Shown: in pieces, positions 8,288-17,317 of the stretch
Layout: each line of letters begins with the position of its first letter
Numbering within the stretch: the stretch's first letter is position 1
From: Spirosoma sp. SC4-14
Lineage (GTDB): Bacteria > Bacteroidota > Bacteroidia > Cytophagales > Spirosomataceae
Length of the DNA: 64,000 nucleotides
Assembly (NCBI RefSeq): GCF_037201965.1
Contig: NZ_CP147518.1
Location: forward strand, 495,001 to 559,000
Reading direction: 5' to 3'
The notes under the pieces: generated by a model
Seen by the model: the letters and a program-made list of their open reading frames with translations, nothing else
What the model was told of the DNA's origin: nothing
Databases searched by the model: none
Translations under genes and position numbers: made by a program

Positions 8288-9529
8288 ATGAACGTATTCA
8301 AATTTGGCGGAGCTTCAGTTAAAGACGCGGCTGGGGTTCAGAATCTGGCAGAAATTGTTCGGACGCAGGGGAAAACAGCCGTGGTTGTCGTGTCGGCAAT
8401 GGGCAAAACGACCAATGCGCTGGAAGAACTTGTGCGGCATTATATGAACAAAAAGCCCGATAAAGCCGAAAATCAGCTACAGACTATTCGCGCCTACCAC
8501 GAAGAAATAATAAACGGACTAACCGGGAATTTTGGGAATGCTTACCAAACGCTCGATAGCCTGGCAACGTATCTGGAGCAGCCACCCGCTGGGCAGTACG
8601 ATGAGGTATATGACCAGATCGTTTCGTTGGGCGAAGTGTTGTCAACGCAGATCATTGCCGCCTACCTGAACGACCGGAGTATTACCACTAACTGGACCGA
8701 TGCCCGTCAGCTTATTTGCACAGACAGCACTTTTCGGGAGGGATCGGTCGACTGGACCGAAACCTGCCGACGAATTGTGAAAGCCGTGCGAACGGGCGTT
8801 GTAACCCTGACACAGGGTTTTATTGGGCAGGCACCTAACGGACGGACAACCACATTAGGACGTGAGGGCTCCGATTATACGGCTGCTATTTTCGCTTACT
8901 GTCTGAATGCCGATAGCGTTACCATCTGGAAAGATGTATCGGGGGTGCTGAACGCCGATCCAAAATGGTTCGATGAGACGGTGCTGCTCGAAAAAATTAC
9001 GTATCAGGATGCTATTGAGCTGGCCTATTATGGCGCTACAGTAATCCATCCTAAAACCATAAAGCCCCTTCAGAACAAAGGAATTCCACTCTTTGTCCGG
9101 TCATTTCTGAGCCCAACGGCACCCGGAACGGTTATTGGTAATTATGAGCAGCATTTACTGATTCCGTCATTTATTTTTAAAGTGAATCAGGTATTGATCT
9201 CGCTGCATCCGAACGATTTTTCGTTTATCGCCGAAGATAACCTCAGTCGTATTTTCGGACGATTTGCGCATGCAGGCGTCAAAATTAATCTGATGCAGAA
9301 CACGGCCATTAGTTTTTCGGTCGTTGTAGATGGTAATCCCGACCGAATTCCTGCTTTGCTGGAGTTGCTAAAACAGGATTTTCGAGTGAGCTATAACGAG
9401 CACGTAGAGTTGATTACAATTCGGTATTACGATCAGAGTACCATTGATCGGGTTCTGGTCAATAAAAAGCTGCTGCTGGAGCAAAAGAGCCGTTATACGG
9501 TGCAATTGGTAGTAAAAGACCTGGGATAA
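8288..9529 (+). CDS. Aspartate kinase
   Basis: Phosphorylates L-aspartate to enter lysine, threonine, methionine and diaminopimelate synthesis. The N-terminal KFGGASV motif, the GREGSDYTAA segment and the WKDVSGVLNADP motif mark the amino-acid kinase fold (about 1-280). The remaining 130 residues form the ACT-type regulatory part, with GRFAHAGVKINLMQN. At 413 residues it is a stand-alone kinase, not the fused kinase/homoserine dehydrogenase. Which end product inhibits it cannot be told from sequence. No pathway genes adjoin. It converges on the PorP/SprF gene with a shared hairpin at 9553-9609. Confidence 0.93.
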   Translation: MNVFKFGGASVKDAAGVQNLAEIVRTQGKTAVVVVSAMGKTTNALEELVRHYMNKKPDKAENQLQTIRAYHEEIINGLTGNFGNAYQTLDSLATYLEQPPAGQYDEVYDQIVSLGEVLSTQIIAAYLNDRSITTNWTDARQLICTDSTFREGSVDWTETCRRIVKAVRTGVVTLTQGFIGQAPNGRTTTLGREGSDYTAAIFAYCLNADSVTIWKDVSGVLNADPKWFDETVLLEKITYQDAIELAYYGATVIHPKTIKPLQNKGIPLFVRSFLSPTAPGTVIGNYEQHLLIPSFIFKVNQVLISLHPNDFSFIAEDNLSRIFGRFAHAGVKINLMQNTAISFSVVVDGNPDRIPALLELLKQDFRVSYNEHVELITIRYYDQSTIDRVLVNKKLLLEQKSRYTVQLVVKDLG

Positions 9530-9552
9530 GTTTTCTTTGTGATGAAGAGCGC

Positions 9553-9609
9553 AACGAAAGGGACAAAGCACACAGAGCTAAAAATGTTGTGCGCTTTATC
9601 CCTTTCGTT
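9553..9609. terminator. Bidirectional terminator between convergent genes
   Basis: AACGAAAGGGACAAAGCACAC (9553-9573; the first 20 bases suffice to form the core) pairs with 9589-9609 with two wobble-compatible differences. It lies between the convergent aspartate kinase and PorP/SprF genes. Confidence 0.65.
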
Positions 9610-9628
9610 ATAGCTTGTAAATAAACAG

Positions 9629-10660
9629 TTAGAACTTGGGGCAGGGCAGTTTTTTGTCCCGTTTCCGCACACCCGCCCGACGGCCTTCGGGCTTTTCGAA
9701 AATATACGATAGCGATAACTCATGCGATCCGCCACTATTACCCAATGTCGAAATCGTGAAGTCATAGCTATAGCCAATGGAGAATTTATCCATTCGCCAG
9801 CCTGCCAGGAGCGCAACCGCATCGTTGTTGTTAATGGTTTGTTCGTAACGCTTGAAGGGAATACCCCGGTAATAGGCACCAATCGTTAGGGGAGAATAGG
9901 TCAGGTAAGCACCAATGTCGACCTGATCGTATTTTCCCTGGAATTTGTACAAAATAACCGGCGAAAAACTAATTTCGCGGTCCAGTTCATCGGCAAGGCC
10001 CGTAAACCCGCCCAGCGGAATTCGTAAACCCGCCTGAATGCTTCCTTTGATGGGAAGACGATTCTGACCAGCTACAAAAAATCCCTGGTCGGGGCGGTTA
10101 ATGTGGTGAGCTGATGCGCCTACCCAATACCAGTCGGAATAGACCAGTACCCCGGTTGAGAAGTCCAGGTATTTATTTTTAGGCGACCCTGCCAGCAGCG
10201 TTGGGTCTTGCGAAACACTACCCGTAATAAACCCCTGTTCGGTAAACTGATCGCCGGTAGTAAGCCCGAAATAGTTGACATTCCGGTTCACATAAGAACC
10301 CTGTAAGCCAAAACGGACAAACGACGACTCGCTAACCTGCAACTGGTATGAGTATTGCAGCCCTATTTCGGTAGACTGGATTCGGCCTTGTCCCTGATTA
10401 TCATTCTGAATTAAGAGACCAACTCCGCTATTAAACCGATCGAAATAATGATCGAGACCAACCATTGTTGTTACATAACTCGTAATGGCTGGCCACTGAT
10501 TTCGGTAGTTGGCTGTGATGCGTGGAGCCAATGCCGACCCGGCAAAAGCGGGGTTCAGATAAAGAGGGGCAGCATAAAACTGGGTGAACTGCGGGTCCTG
10601 CGCGAAGGCCAGTTGGCTGAGAGCCAACGCCAAAACCGCCAAAACGTATTTCTTACTCAT
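9629..10660 (-). CDS. PorP/SprF family T9SS outer-membrane protein
   Basis: Members of this family are outer-membrane beta-barrels tied to the type IX secretion system; some act as partners for one specific giant cargo protein. The 343 residues start with a clear signal peptide cut after LAFAQ, followed by the family hallmark DPQFTQFYAAPLYLNPAFAGS and then alternating barrel strands. The C-terminus is basic (KRDKKLPCPKF), unlike a typical barrel end. The gene is divergent from the CTD surface protein at 10898, and this pairing suggests it is the dedicated partner of that cargo. It is one of a multi-copy family, so it is not necessarily the core PorP. Confidence 0.9.
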   Translation of the reverse strand: MSKKYVLAVLALALSQLAFAQDPQFTQFYAAPLYLNPAFAGSALAPRITANYRNQWPAITSYVTTMVGLDHYFDRFNSGVGLLIQNDNQGQGRIQSTEIGLQYSYQLQVSESSFVRFGLQGSYVNRNVNYFGLTTGDQFTEQGFITGSVSQDPTLLAGSPKNKYLDFSTGVLVYSDWYWVGASAHHINRPDQGFFVAGQNRLPIKGSIQAGLRIPLGGFTGLADELDREISFSPVILYKFQGKYDQVDIGAYLTYSPLTIGAYYRGIPFKRYEQTINNNDAVALLAGWRMDKFSIGYSYDFTISTLGNSGGSHELSLSYIFEKPEGRRAGVRKRDKKLPCPKF

Positions 10661-10897
10661 AACTGCGATATAGAGGCAAAGACTGGGCCAACTTTATGAT
10701 TGCAACATTCTTAACGAAAAAAGAGTATTTAAGAACACACACAACCTATAAAATTAGCCGAATTTTGGGCGGTTTTTACGGTTGGCAGGCGATAAAATTT
10801 TAATGAAGCGACTTCGTTTATACTAACGTAATGCCCCCGTTATCTGTTATGCCAGGGGTTGAATTTGTGCAGGTGGGCTTATTCAGCGTTTTTTTTC

Positions 10898-13800
10898 ATG
10901 ATAACTTATATTGGCCGTCTCTGTGTAATTGGTTTTTGGGCCATGCTCCTTTTCCTGACAGGTGCTACTGCGTCTTTCGCGCAAAGCATTAAGATCAGTG
11001 GGAAGACATGTGTGCCCGACGTTGAATGTAAAGCTGACTCTGTCGTATTTACAGACAGTATTCAGACCGGAGTAACCTCCCGAACCTGGAGTTTTGGGGA
11101 TAGTAATACTCTTACAACGCAAAATGATTCAGTTGCCAAACACGTTTATCAGAGCCCTGGTACTTATACAGTTACAGTAACGAGAACTGTAAATGGCACT
11201 GTACTAATGGGACAAGGGCGAGTCACGATTTATCCGCGTCCACAATCGTTCACCAACTGGCGAACCGATACCACAATTTGTAAGGGCGAAGTCATTACGC
11301 TTGATCCTTATAATGGCAGCGACCAATCGCGCTATAATTATTTGTGGTATCCGAAAGGCGACACAACCCAAGCCATCCAGGTCGATAGTTCGGGTTGTTA
11401 TTCTGTTGAAGCGATTGACCCAATCTCGGGGTGTTCCTATCAGGACAGGATTAATGTTGATGTGTGTGGCGAGCAGAAACAATCGCAGGGGTCGAAGTGG
11501 TATTTTGGCTCAAATGCCGGTCTGGATTTTAGTGGAGGATCGCCAAAACCGATTACCGACGGCAAACTAAATACCATTGAAGGATCGTCGTCTATTTCGA
11601 ACACAAAAGGCGTTCTGCTCTTTTATACCGACGGAATTACAATTTACGACAAGAATGGCGACCCCATGAAATCGCTCGTGCCGGGTGATACCAATGCCGT
11701 TCAGATACCGCTCGATGGCAACACCCACTCCACACAATCGGCGCTGATTGTGCCGAAACCAACCTGCCGGGGTTGCGAATACCTGTACTACGTTTATACA
11801 ACTTCCGAAATTCGGGGACAAAAAACACTAACGTATAGTGTAGTCGATATGCGGCAGAATGCTGGCAAAGGGGCTGTTGTTGAGAAAAATATCCCGCTGT
11901 CGAGTAGCGCCACAGAACAGTCGACCTCGGTTCGGAATGATCGTGATACCACCTACTGGGTTATTACACCTATTTATGGTTCTAATAAAATTGAGGTTCG
12001 CCACCTGACAACCAGTGAAACCGCAACCACAGTAACCTATACAGGCGGACAGACGCTGGATTCGCTTACAAATGCAGAAGGTTACATTAAAATCGGTCCG
12101 GCCGATACAACAGGAGGAAACAAAGGCAATCGCCCGATGGCCGTAGTTATTCCAGGGCCGCCTAAAAACTCGGTCGATCTCTATACATTCAACGATTCGA
12201 CAGGCGTATTGACGTTTAATCGAACGCTCGACCTGGGGCCGGCTCCGCCCAAGGCATATGGGGTCGAGTTTTCGCCCGATGGGAAAAGTCTATACGTAAC
12301 AATGCTAGCCGACACCAACTCCGATGGTAGTCAGAAAGGAGCGTCGTATATTCTCAAATATGATTTAACGCAGAGTGACTCGCTACTGGCTTCGTCGAAA
12401 ACAGTAGTCGATAGTAGTACAACCCGACAATATGGAGCCTTGCAGGTTGGGCCCGATGGGAAAATTTATGTAGCTATCGAAGGAAGCACGTCGCTCGGTA
12501 CAATCAACAATCCGAATGGAGGACTACTCGACAGTTTGCAGTTTAACCCACAGGGGCAAACGCTGGGTGGAAAGACCAGTCAGCTAGGGTTGCCGAATCT
12601 GGTCACTAATTTCAACGAGCCGTCCAGTGGGCCGGGCGTCACGTATTCGGATACGTGTACAAACGCACCGACCATGTTTCAAATCAGTCCGAACTGTCCA
12701 AAGCTGAAGGAGACCTATACGCTCACGTTTGGCGATGGTAGCGTGCCTTATTCGACAACGGCCACCCAGCCTATTGCACATGCATATAAAAATCCGGGTA
12801 CATACCCTATTAGCCTGCATATTGTGACGCAAAAAAGTTCGGGCGGTATTTGTAAAGACACCCTCATTCGGGATACGCTGACGATTCTGGAAACCCCACC
12901 CGACATAAAGCTCGGGCCTGATACAGCCATTTGTAATAAGAAAGGTATTACGCTCGATATGAAGGTGCAGGCCAAGCTCTATGCCTGGCTGGTCAATGGG
13001 GCTGTCAGGAGCAGGCAAAGGACTCTTACACTCGATTTGGCTGGTTATTATCAGGTTATTGCACTGGCGGCAAATGGCGAATGTTTCAAGAGCGATACCA
13101 TCAATGTTCAGGTGAAACCCGTGCCGTCACTCGATCTGGGCCCCGATACGGTCTTTTGTTATCGATCCGCGGTCAATCTGACGGTTCCGCAACAAACCTG
13201 GAAACATTTTCAATGGAGTACTGGTGGAGATACCCGAACGATTTCGGTTTCGACTCCCGGTACCTATACCGTAACGGCGCAGTCGGACCCAATTGACGGA
13301 TCTGTTTGCGAAAACTCCGATACCATTAACGTGGCAGAATTGCCCAAACTGCGTGTAGCGGCTGCGCTGACCCAACCTCAATCGTGTACCTCGGCCGATG
13401 GTGCTATTGCGCTCACACCATCGCCAGCGGGCGATTACCACTATGCCTGGACTCGGTCGGATGGTACTGTTCTGGCAGGCGACAGTAGCCGAAAAACGGG
13501 CCTCACAGAAGGAGGCTATAAAATTAATGTAGCCGATTCGTTGCATGGCTGTAAGCTCGATACCGCTTTCACACTAAAATCTCCTGTCAATCAACTTGTG
13601 CTTACACCGCAGGTGAAAGATGCCTTGTGTAGTACGCCCAACAGTGGTACTATTAGTCTGACGATATCTGGCGGAACAGTTGTGAGCTACATTTGGACTG
13701 ATCTAAACAATAATCAGTTGGCAACAACTCCGGCCTATGGGCAGGCGGCTCCCGGTATGTACAATGTGCAGGTGACCGATGCAAATGGCTGTAAGGCCAT

Positions 13801-14560
13801 AAAAGACAGTATTAATGTTGGGCTGGACAGTTCGGGTTTTGCGCAATTGGGACCAAATCAACTGAAATGTATTGGGGGGAGTGTAACGCTGGAACCGCAG
13901 GATGCCCAACAGCCCGGCAATATCTATCAATGGAGTACGGGCGCATCGACCCCGTCCATTGTTGTCAGCCAGCCCGGCGCCTATAGTCTTGTTGTGCGGA
14001 ATACGCAGACTGGTTGTGTTGGGCGTAGTAGCGTACAGGTCAATGATCGTCCGGCTCCCGATTTTTCGCTCACAAAAGAAGCCATACTTTGCGAAGGCGA
14101 GCAGGGCAAAGCGCAGCTCGTGGCAAATGGTGCCGCGGGTCTACACTATCTATGGTTAACGCTAAACGATACCTCAAACGTTGTTACCGTCAGTCGGGTG
14201 GGGCAATATCAGGTTGTTGTAACCGATCCGCAAGGATGTACGGCAACCGGAACGGCTGTTGTCCTGAACAAATGCGAACCGCGCGTTAATGTGCCGGATG
14301 CCTTCACGCCCAATAACGACGGCGTCAACGATGTTCTTCAGGTATTCTCATCCTATATAACCGACTATCAACTGCGTGTTTATAATCGGTGGGGTGAAGT
14401 GATTTTTGTGGCCGACAATCCCGATCAGAAGTGGGATGGCACTTACAGAGGATACCTATATCCGCCCATGCTTTACCCCTACGTAATTACGTATAAAAGT
14501 GAGTCATTTCCGGAGCGCGGGCTGGTTGTAAAACGGGGCGCTGTACTGCTGATTCGATAG
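10898..14560 (+). CDS. Giant PKD surface protein with gliding-motility-type C-terminal domain (T9SS cargo)
   Basis: 1220-residue secreted protein. I start at ATG 10898, which gives a 29-residue signal peptide ending in SFAQ; a TTG at 10859 would only add a poor extension. A PKD domain follows (WSFGDSNT, KHVYQSPGTYTVTV), then a region of about 350 residues resembling a beta-propeller (SKWYFGSNAGLDF, FSPDGKSLYV). A second PKD-like unit and several Ig-like repeats with the LGPDT words come next. The last 90 residues (VPDAFTPNNDGVNDVL, YNRWGEVIF, WDGTYRG) are the gliding-motility-associated C-terminal domain, the type B T9SS signal. It is probably an adhesin or surface filament; its ligand is unknown. 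The divergent PorP/SprF gene fits a cargo-partner pair. Confidence 0.9.
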   Translation: MITYIGRLCVIGFWAMLLFLTGATASFAQSIKISGKTCVPDVECKADSVVFTDSIQTGVTSRTWSFGDSNTLTTQNDSVAKHVYQSPGTYTVTVTRTVNGTVLMGQGRVTIYPRPQSFTNWRTDTTICKGEVITLDPYNGSDQSRYNYLWYPKGDTTQAIQVDSSGCYSVEAIDPISGCSYQDRINVDVCGEQKQSQGSKWYFGSNAGLDFSGGSPKPITDGKLNTIEGSSSISNTKGVLLFYTDGITIYDKNGDPMKSLVPGDTNAVQIPLDGNTHSTQSALIVPKPTCRGCEYLYYVYTTSEIRGQKTLTYSVVDMRQNAGKGAVVEKNIPLSSSATEQSTSVRNDRDTTYWVITPIYGSNKIEVRHLTTSETATTVTYTGGQTLDSLTNAEGYIKIGPADTTGGNKGNRPMAVVIPGPPKNSVDLYTFNDSTGVLTFNRTLDLGPAPPKAYGVEFSPDGKSLYVTMLADTNSDGSQKGASYILKYDLTQSDSLLASSKTVVDSSTTRQYGALQVGPDGKIYVAIEGSTSLGTINNPNGGLLDSLQFNPQGQTLGGKTSQLGLPNLVTNFNEPSSGPGVTYSDTCTNAPTMFQISPNCPKLKETYTLTFGDGSVPYSTTATQPIAHAYKNPGTYPISLHIVTQKSSGGICKDTLIRDTLTILETPPDIKLGPDTAICNKKGITLDMKVQAKLYAWLVNGAVRSRQRTLTLDLAGYYQVIALAANGECFKSDTINVQVKPVPSLDLGPDTVFCYRSAVNLTVPQQTWKHFQWSTGGDTRTISVSTPGTYTVTAQSDPIDGSVCENSDTINVAELPKLRVAAALTQPQSCTSADGAIALTPSPAGDYHYAWTRSDGTVLAGDSSRKTGLTEGGYKINVADSLHGCKLDTAFTLKSPVNQLVLTPQVKDALCSTPNSGTISLTISGGTVVSYIWTDLNNNQLATTPAYGQAAPGMYNVQVTDANGCKAIKDSINVGLDSSGFAQLGPNQLKCIGGSVTLEPQDAQQPGNIYQWSTGASTPSIVVSQPGAYSLVVRNTQTGCVGRSSVQVNDRPAPDFSLTKEAILCEGEQGKAQLVANGAAGLHYLWLTLNDTSNVVTVSRVGQYQVVVTDPQGCTATGTAVVLNKCEPRVNVPDAFTPNNDGVNDVLQVFSSYITDYQLRVYNRWGEVIFVADNPDQKWDGTYRGYLYPPMLYPYVITYKSESFPERGLVVKRGAVLLIR

Positions 14561-14660
14561 CGTTTTTCTGCGTTTTTATTCGTATATTTGATGTAAATGA
14601 CCGGTTAAGCTACCCTCGAAAATGGGCTGTTTTTTAGCTGTGTCTGCACTAATAAAAACC

Positions 14661-15689
14661 ATGCGAAACGACTTTCTGAAAGGAACGGGCGAGGGTATGA
14701 CAGCCACCGATAAGGAAATAGAACGGGCGCTTCGGCCGCTTTCGTTCGAAGACTTTACGGGGCAGGCCAAAGCCCTCGATAACCTCGAAGTGTTTGTCCG
14801 GGCTGCTATGCAGCGGGGCGATGCGCTCGACCATGTGCTGCTTCACGGTCCGCCGGGTTTGGGTAAAACGACGCTGTCGCACATTATTGCCAATGAGCTG
14901 AATGCCAATATCAAAATGACATCGGGCCCCGTGCTGGATAAACCCAGCGATCTGGCTGGTCTGCTAACCAATCTGCAACCCAACGATGTTTTGTTTATCG
15001 ACGAAATTCACCGGCTAAATCCCATTGTGGAGGAATATCTCTACTCGGCAATGGAAGATTATAAGATCGACATCATGCTCGATTCCGGGCCTAACGCTCG
15101 CACGGTGCAAATCAAGTTGAATCCGTTTACGCTGATTGGAGCCACTACCCGCGCCGGTATGCTTACATCGCCACTGCGGGCACGATTTGGGATTAACTGC
15201 CGGTTAGAATACTACGATGCAAACTTATTGACAACAATCGTACAGCGATCGGCGGCTATTCTGGGTACGCCCATTGATGAGTCGGGTGCTTATGAAATTG
15301 CCCGTCGGAGCCGGGGAACACCACGTATTGCCAATAACCTGCTGCGTCGGACGCGCGATTTTGCCCAGGTAAAGGGCAATGGGTATATTAATGTTGAGAT
15401 TGCCGAAATTGCCCTTAGCGCGCTGGATGTAGATCAGAATGGATTAGACGATATGGATAACCGCATCCTATCAACAATCATCGAGAAATTTAAAGGTGGC
15501 CCGGTTGGCCTTTCTACCATTGCAACCGCCTGTGGCGAAGAGTCTGAAACCATTGAGGAAGTGTATGAGCCTTTCCTGATTCAGGAGGGCTTTTTGAAGC
15601 GTACTGCCCGTGGGCGCGAAGCCACCGAAAAAGCATATATTCATTTGGGAGTTATACCAAACTACAAAACCGGTGAACTGTTCGGCTAA
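14661..15689 (+). CDS. ruvB: Holliday junction branch-migration ATPase RuvB
   Basis: Hexameric AAA+ motor that drives branch migration with RuvA and RuvC in recombination repair. Walker [10 protein letters not shown], Walker [11 protein letters not shown], sensor [18 protein letters not shown] and the C-terminal winged helix ([19 protein letters not shown]) are all present. I choose the ATG at 14661, giving 342 residues beginning MRNDFLKG, because the upstream 13 residues from 14622 are not RuvB-like. ruvA and ruvC are not nearby, as is common in Bacteroidota. A perfect 60-base palindrome follows 9 bases after the stop. Confidence 0.96.
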   Translation: MRNDFLKGTGEGMTATDKEIERALRPLSFEDFTGQAKALDNLEVFVRAAMQRGDALDHVLLHGPPGLGKTTLSHIIANELNANIKMTSGPVLDKPSDLAGLLTNLQPNDVLFIDEIHRLNPIVEEYLYSAMEDYKIDIMLDSGPNARTVQIKLNPFTLIGATTRAGMLTSPLRARFGINCRLEYYDANLLTTIVQRSAAILGTPIDESGAYEIARRSRGTPRIANNLLRRTRDFAQVKGNGYINVEIAEIALSALDVDQNGLDDMDNRILSTIIEKFKGGPVGLSTIATACGEESETIEEVYEPFLIQEGFLKRTARGREATEKAYIHLGVIPNYKTGELFG

Positions 15690-15698
15690 AAACAGAAA

Positions 15699-15758
15699 TA
15701 CCGGAACAATAAATGGGCTAAATGATTGCAATCATTTAGCCCATTTATTGTTCCGGTA
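15699..15758. terminator. Perfect 60-base palindrome between convergent ruvB and an ArsR-like gene
   Basis: Bases 15699-15728 are the exact reverse complement of 15729-15758, with no loop or mismatch (start TACCGGAACAATAAATGGGC, centre ATTGCAAT). It lies in the 78-base gap between two convergent stop codons, so its likeliest role is a bidirectional terminator. No T tract follows in either direction, so termination would rely on the stem and its own A/T stretches. Such long loopless palindromes are uncommon because they can extrude as cruciforms. Confidence 0.8.
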
Positions 15759-15767
15759 CCTCATGCA

Positions 15768-16076
15768 TTAATTCAGAATTTTACTTCTGTAAATACAATC
15801 AATAACGTCTGCTACGGCCGTATCTACCAGGAAATAATAAATATTTTTCCCGCTGCGCCGGATGTCTAAAATTCCTTTGTCTCTCATATTAATTAAATGA
15901 TGGGAGATAAGTGATTGTTCAGCATTTAAATTTTTATAAATCGTTGAGACATTCAACTCTTTATTTTCATTTAACATCTGAATAATTCTGATTCGTAGCG
16001 GATGAGCTACGGCTTTCAAGACATAGGCTGTCTTGTCGATGCGCTTTTCGTCTTCTGAGTTCATTTCGGTATCCAT
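15768..16076 (-). CDS. ArsR-family winged-helix transcription regulator
   Basis: Small DNA-binding protein of 102 residues, probably a homodimer. The winged helix is clear: KAVAHPLRIRIIQML, recognition helix SLISHHLINMRDKGIL, and wing DIRRSGKNIYYFL. The metal-binding ELCVC motif on helix 3 of classical ArsR/SmtB sensors is replaced by ELNVSTIYKN, and the protein has no Cys, so a metal sensor role is unlikely. No target is adjacent in operon; the upstream DMT permease (16330-17232) is in the same direction, 253 bases away, and separately transcribed in appearance. Confidence 0.85.
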   Translation of the reverse strand: MDTEMNSEDEKRIDKTAYVLKAVAHPLRIRIIQMLNENKELNVSTIYKNLNAEQSLISHHLINMRDKGILDIRRSGKNIYYFLVDTAVADVIDCIYRSKILN

Positions 16077-16329
16077 ACAAGTTTTACTTTTAGGTGTGCG
16101 TTTTTTTACTTTTAGGTGGTCGTCATTATGAAAGTTAACTCAAAATGACTGTATTCGAGCTTTTTACACGGTTGAAAGTGAAGGATAATTTATCAAAAGG
16201 TATATTATGTATCCTATTTTATAATGAAAATGTATTTATAGGATGTAAAGCACAAAAAAATCTTGTTATTATATAGATATATTTGGGAAATAGAAAAAAT
16301 AACTGTTAAGTATATTTACTTACTTTCGC

Positions 16330-17232
16330 TTACTTAGTGTTTCCGCGCCAGCCTATCAGGAAAACGCCCGTTAAAACAAGCAATGTGCCCAGAATCTGTT
16401 GCAGGCTAATCGTTTCATGCAAAATTGACGTGGCCAGAATAATAGTAAAAATTGGCCCTATACTGGCAATGATGGATGCATTGCCGGAACCCACACGTTT
16501 TATACCTTCGGCAATCATAAATGTAGGAATTACCGTTACAAAAATACCCATGCTCAGCCCTAATGTATAAACAGGCATTGGGTAATTATCTAGCCGTAAG
16601 CCATTTTGGATTGCGCAGTGAATAACCGTCGGAACCGTAGCCGCAATCATGGCGTAGCACGTAAACCGCTGCGAACCAACAGTTGCAATCATACGATCGC
16701 TGCCTACTAAATAAATCGCATACACCAACCCACTCAGAATAACCCAGAAGGCGCCCAGTATTACATTCTTTTGGTGAGATGTTTCGATATTACCCAGAAA
16801 GGCCAAAAGAATGCCAGCATAAGTAAGAATAAGTGCCAGAATTTGCAGGCGGGTAACACGCCGGCCAAAACCGAACGCGTTCATCAACAAAACAAACGTA
16901 GGATAAACAAAAAGCAGAATACGCTCTAGTCCTGCAGTTATGTAAACCAGTCCTAAAAAATTAAAATAACTGGCTAAATAATAGCCCGTTATCCCGCATA
17001 GTGCCAGCATGGCCCATTGACGAATTGTGAGCCGAACCGGCGGGTATTTCCGGGCTGTATTTAAGGCAATACCAATATAGAAAGGAAGCGCAAAGAGCAT
17101 GCGCAGCGTTAGCAGTGAAATTGAATCGATCGAATATTGGTAAGCTAGTTTAATTAGAATACCTTTCATGGCAAAGCAGAAAGCGGCAAGAAACACCAGA
17201 AAGGCACCTATCCAATAGCGGGAACGATTCAT
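16330..17232 (-). CDS. EamA/DMT-superfamily permease
   Basis: Integral membrane protein of 300 residues with about ten transmembrane helices arranged as two EamA repeats (about 10-145 and 155-295). The second repeat contains the usual ASIIASIGPIFTIILA and LLVLTGVFLIG stretches. Family members export or import amino acids, nucleosides or other small metabolites; the substrate cannot be predicted. It lies downstream of der but is separated from it by a strong nested hairpin (17241-17313). The 253 bases on its other side (16077-16329) are AT-rich and contain no gene. Confidence 0.88.
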   Translation of the reverse strand: MNRSRYWIGAFLVFLAAFCFAMKGILIKLAYQYSIDSISLLTLRMLFALPFYIGIALNTARKYPPVRLTIRQWAMLALCGITGYYLASYFNFLGLVYITAGLERILLFVYPTFVLLMNAFGFGRRVTRLQILALILTYAGILLAFLGNIETSHQKNVILGAFWVILSGLVYAIYLVGSDRMIATVGSQRFTCYAMIAATVPTVIHCAIQNGLRLDNYPMPVYTLGLSMGIFVTVIPTFMIAEGIKRVGSGNASIIASIGPIFTIILATSILHETISLQQILGTLLVLTGVFLIGWRGNTK

Positions 17233-17240
17233 AGGAAGAT

Positions 17241-17313
17241 GGGCTTAGAGCGGGATATTGCAGAAGAACTATGCAAAGCCCTCTGCAATATCCCGCGCCC
17301 TTGCAATAAGCCC
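17241..17313 (-). terminator. Nested hairpin after der
   Basis: GCGGGATATTGCAGA (17250-17264) pairs perfectly with 17282-17296, enclosed by GGGCTTA (17241-17247) and TAAGCCC (17307-17313). It lies immediately downstream of the der stop and upstream of the DMT start. Confidence 0.65.
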
Positions 17314-17317
17314 TGCA

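Noticed and set aside
15768..16076. Metal-sensing ArsR/SmtB function
   Set aside because: The ELCVC-type metal motif and all Cys are absent; only the winged helix supports the family.
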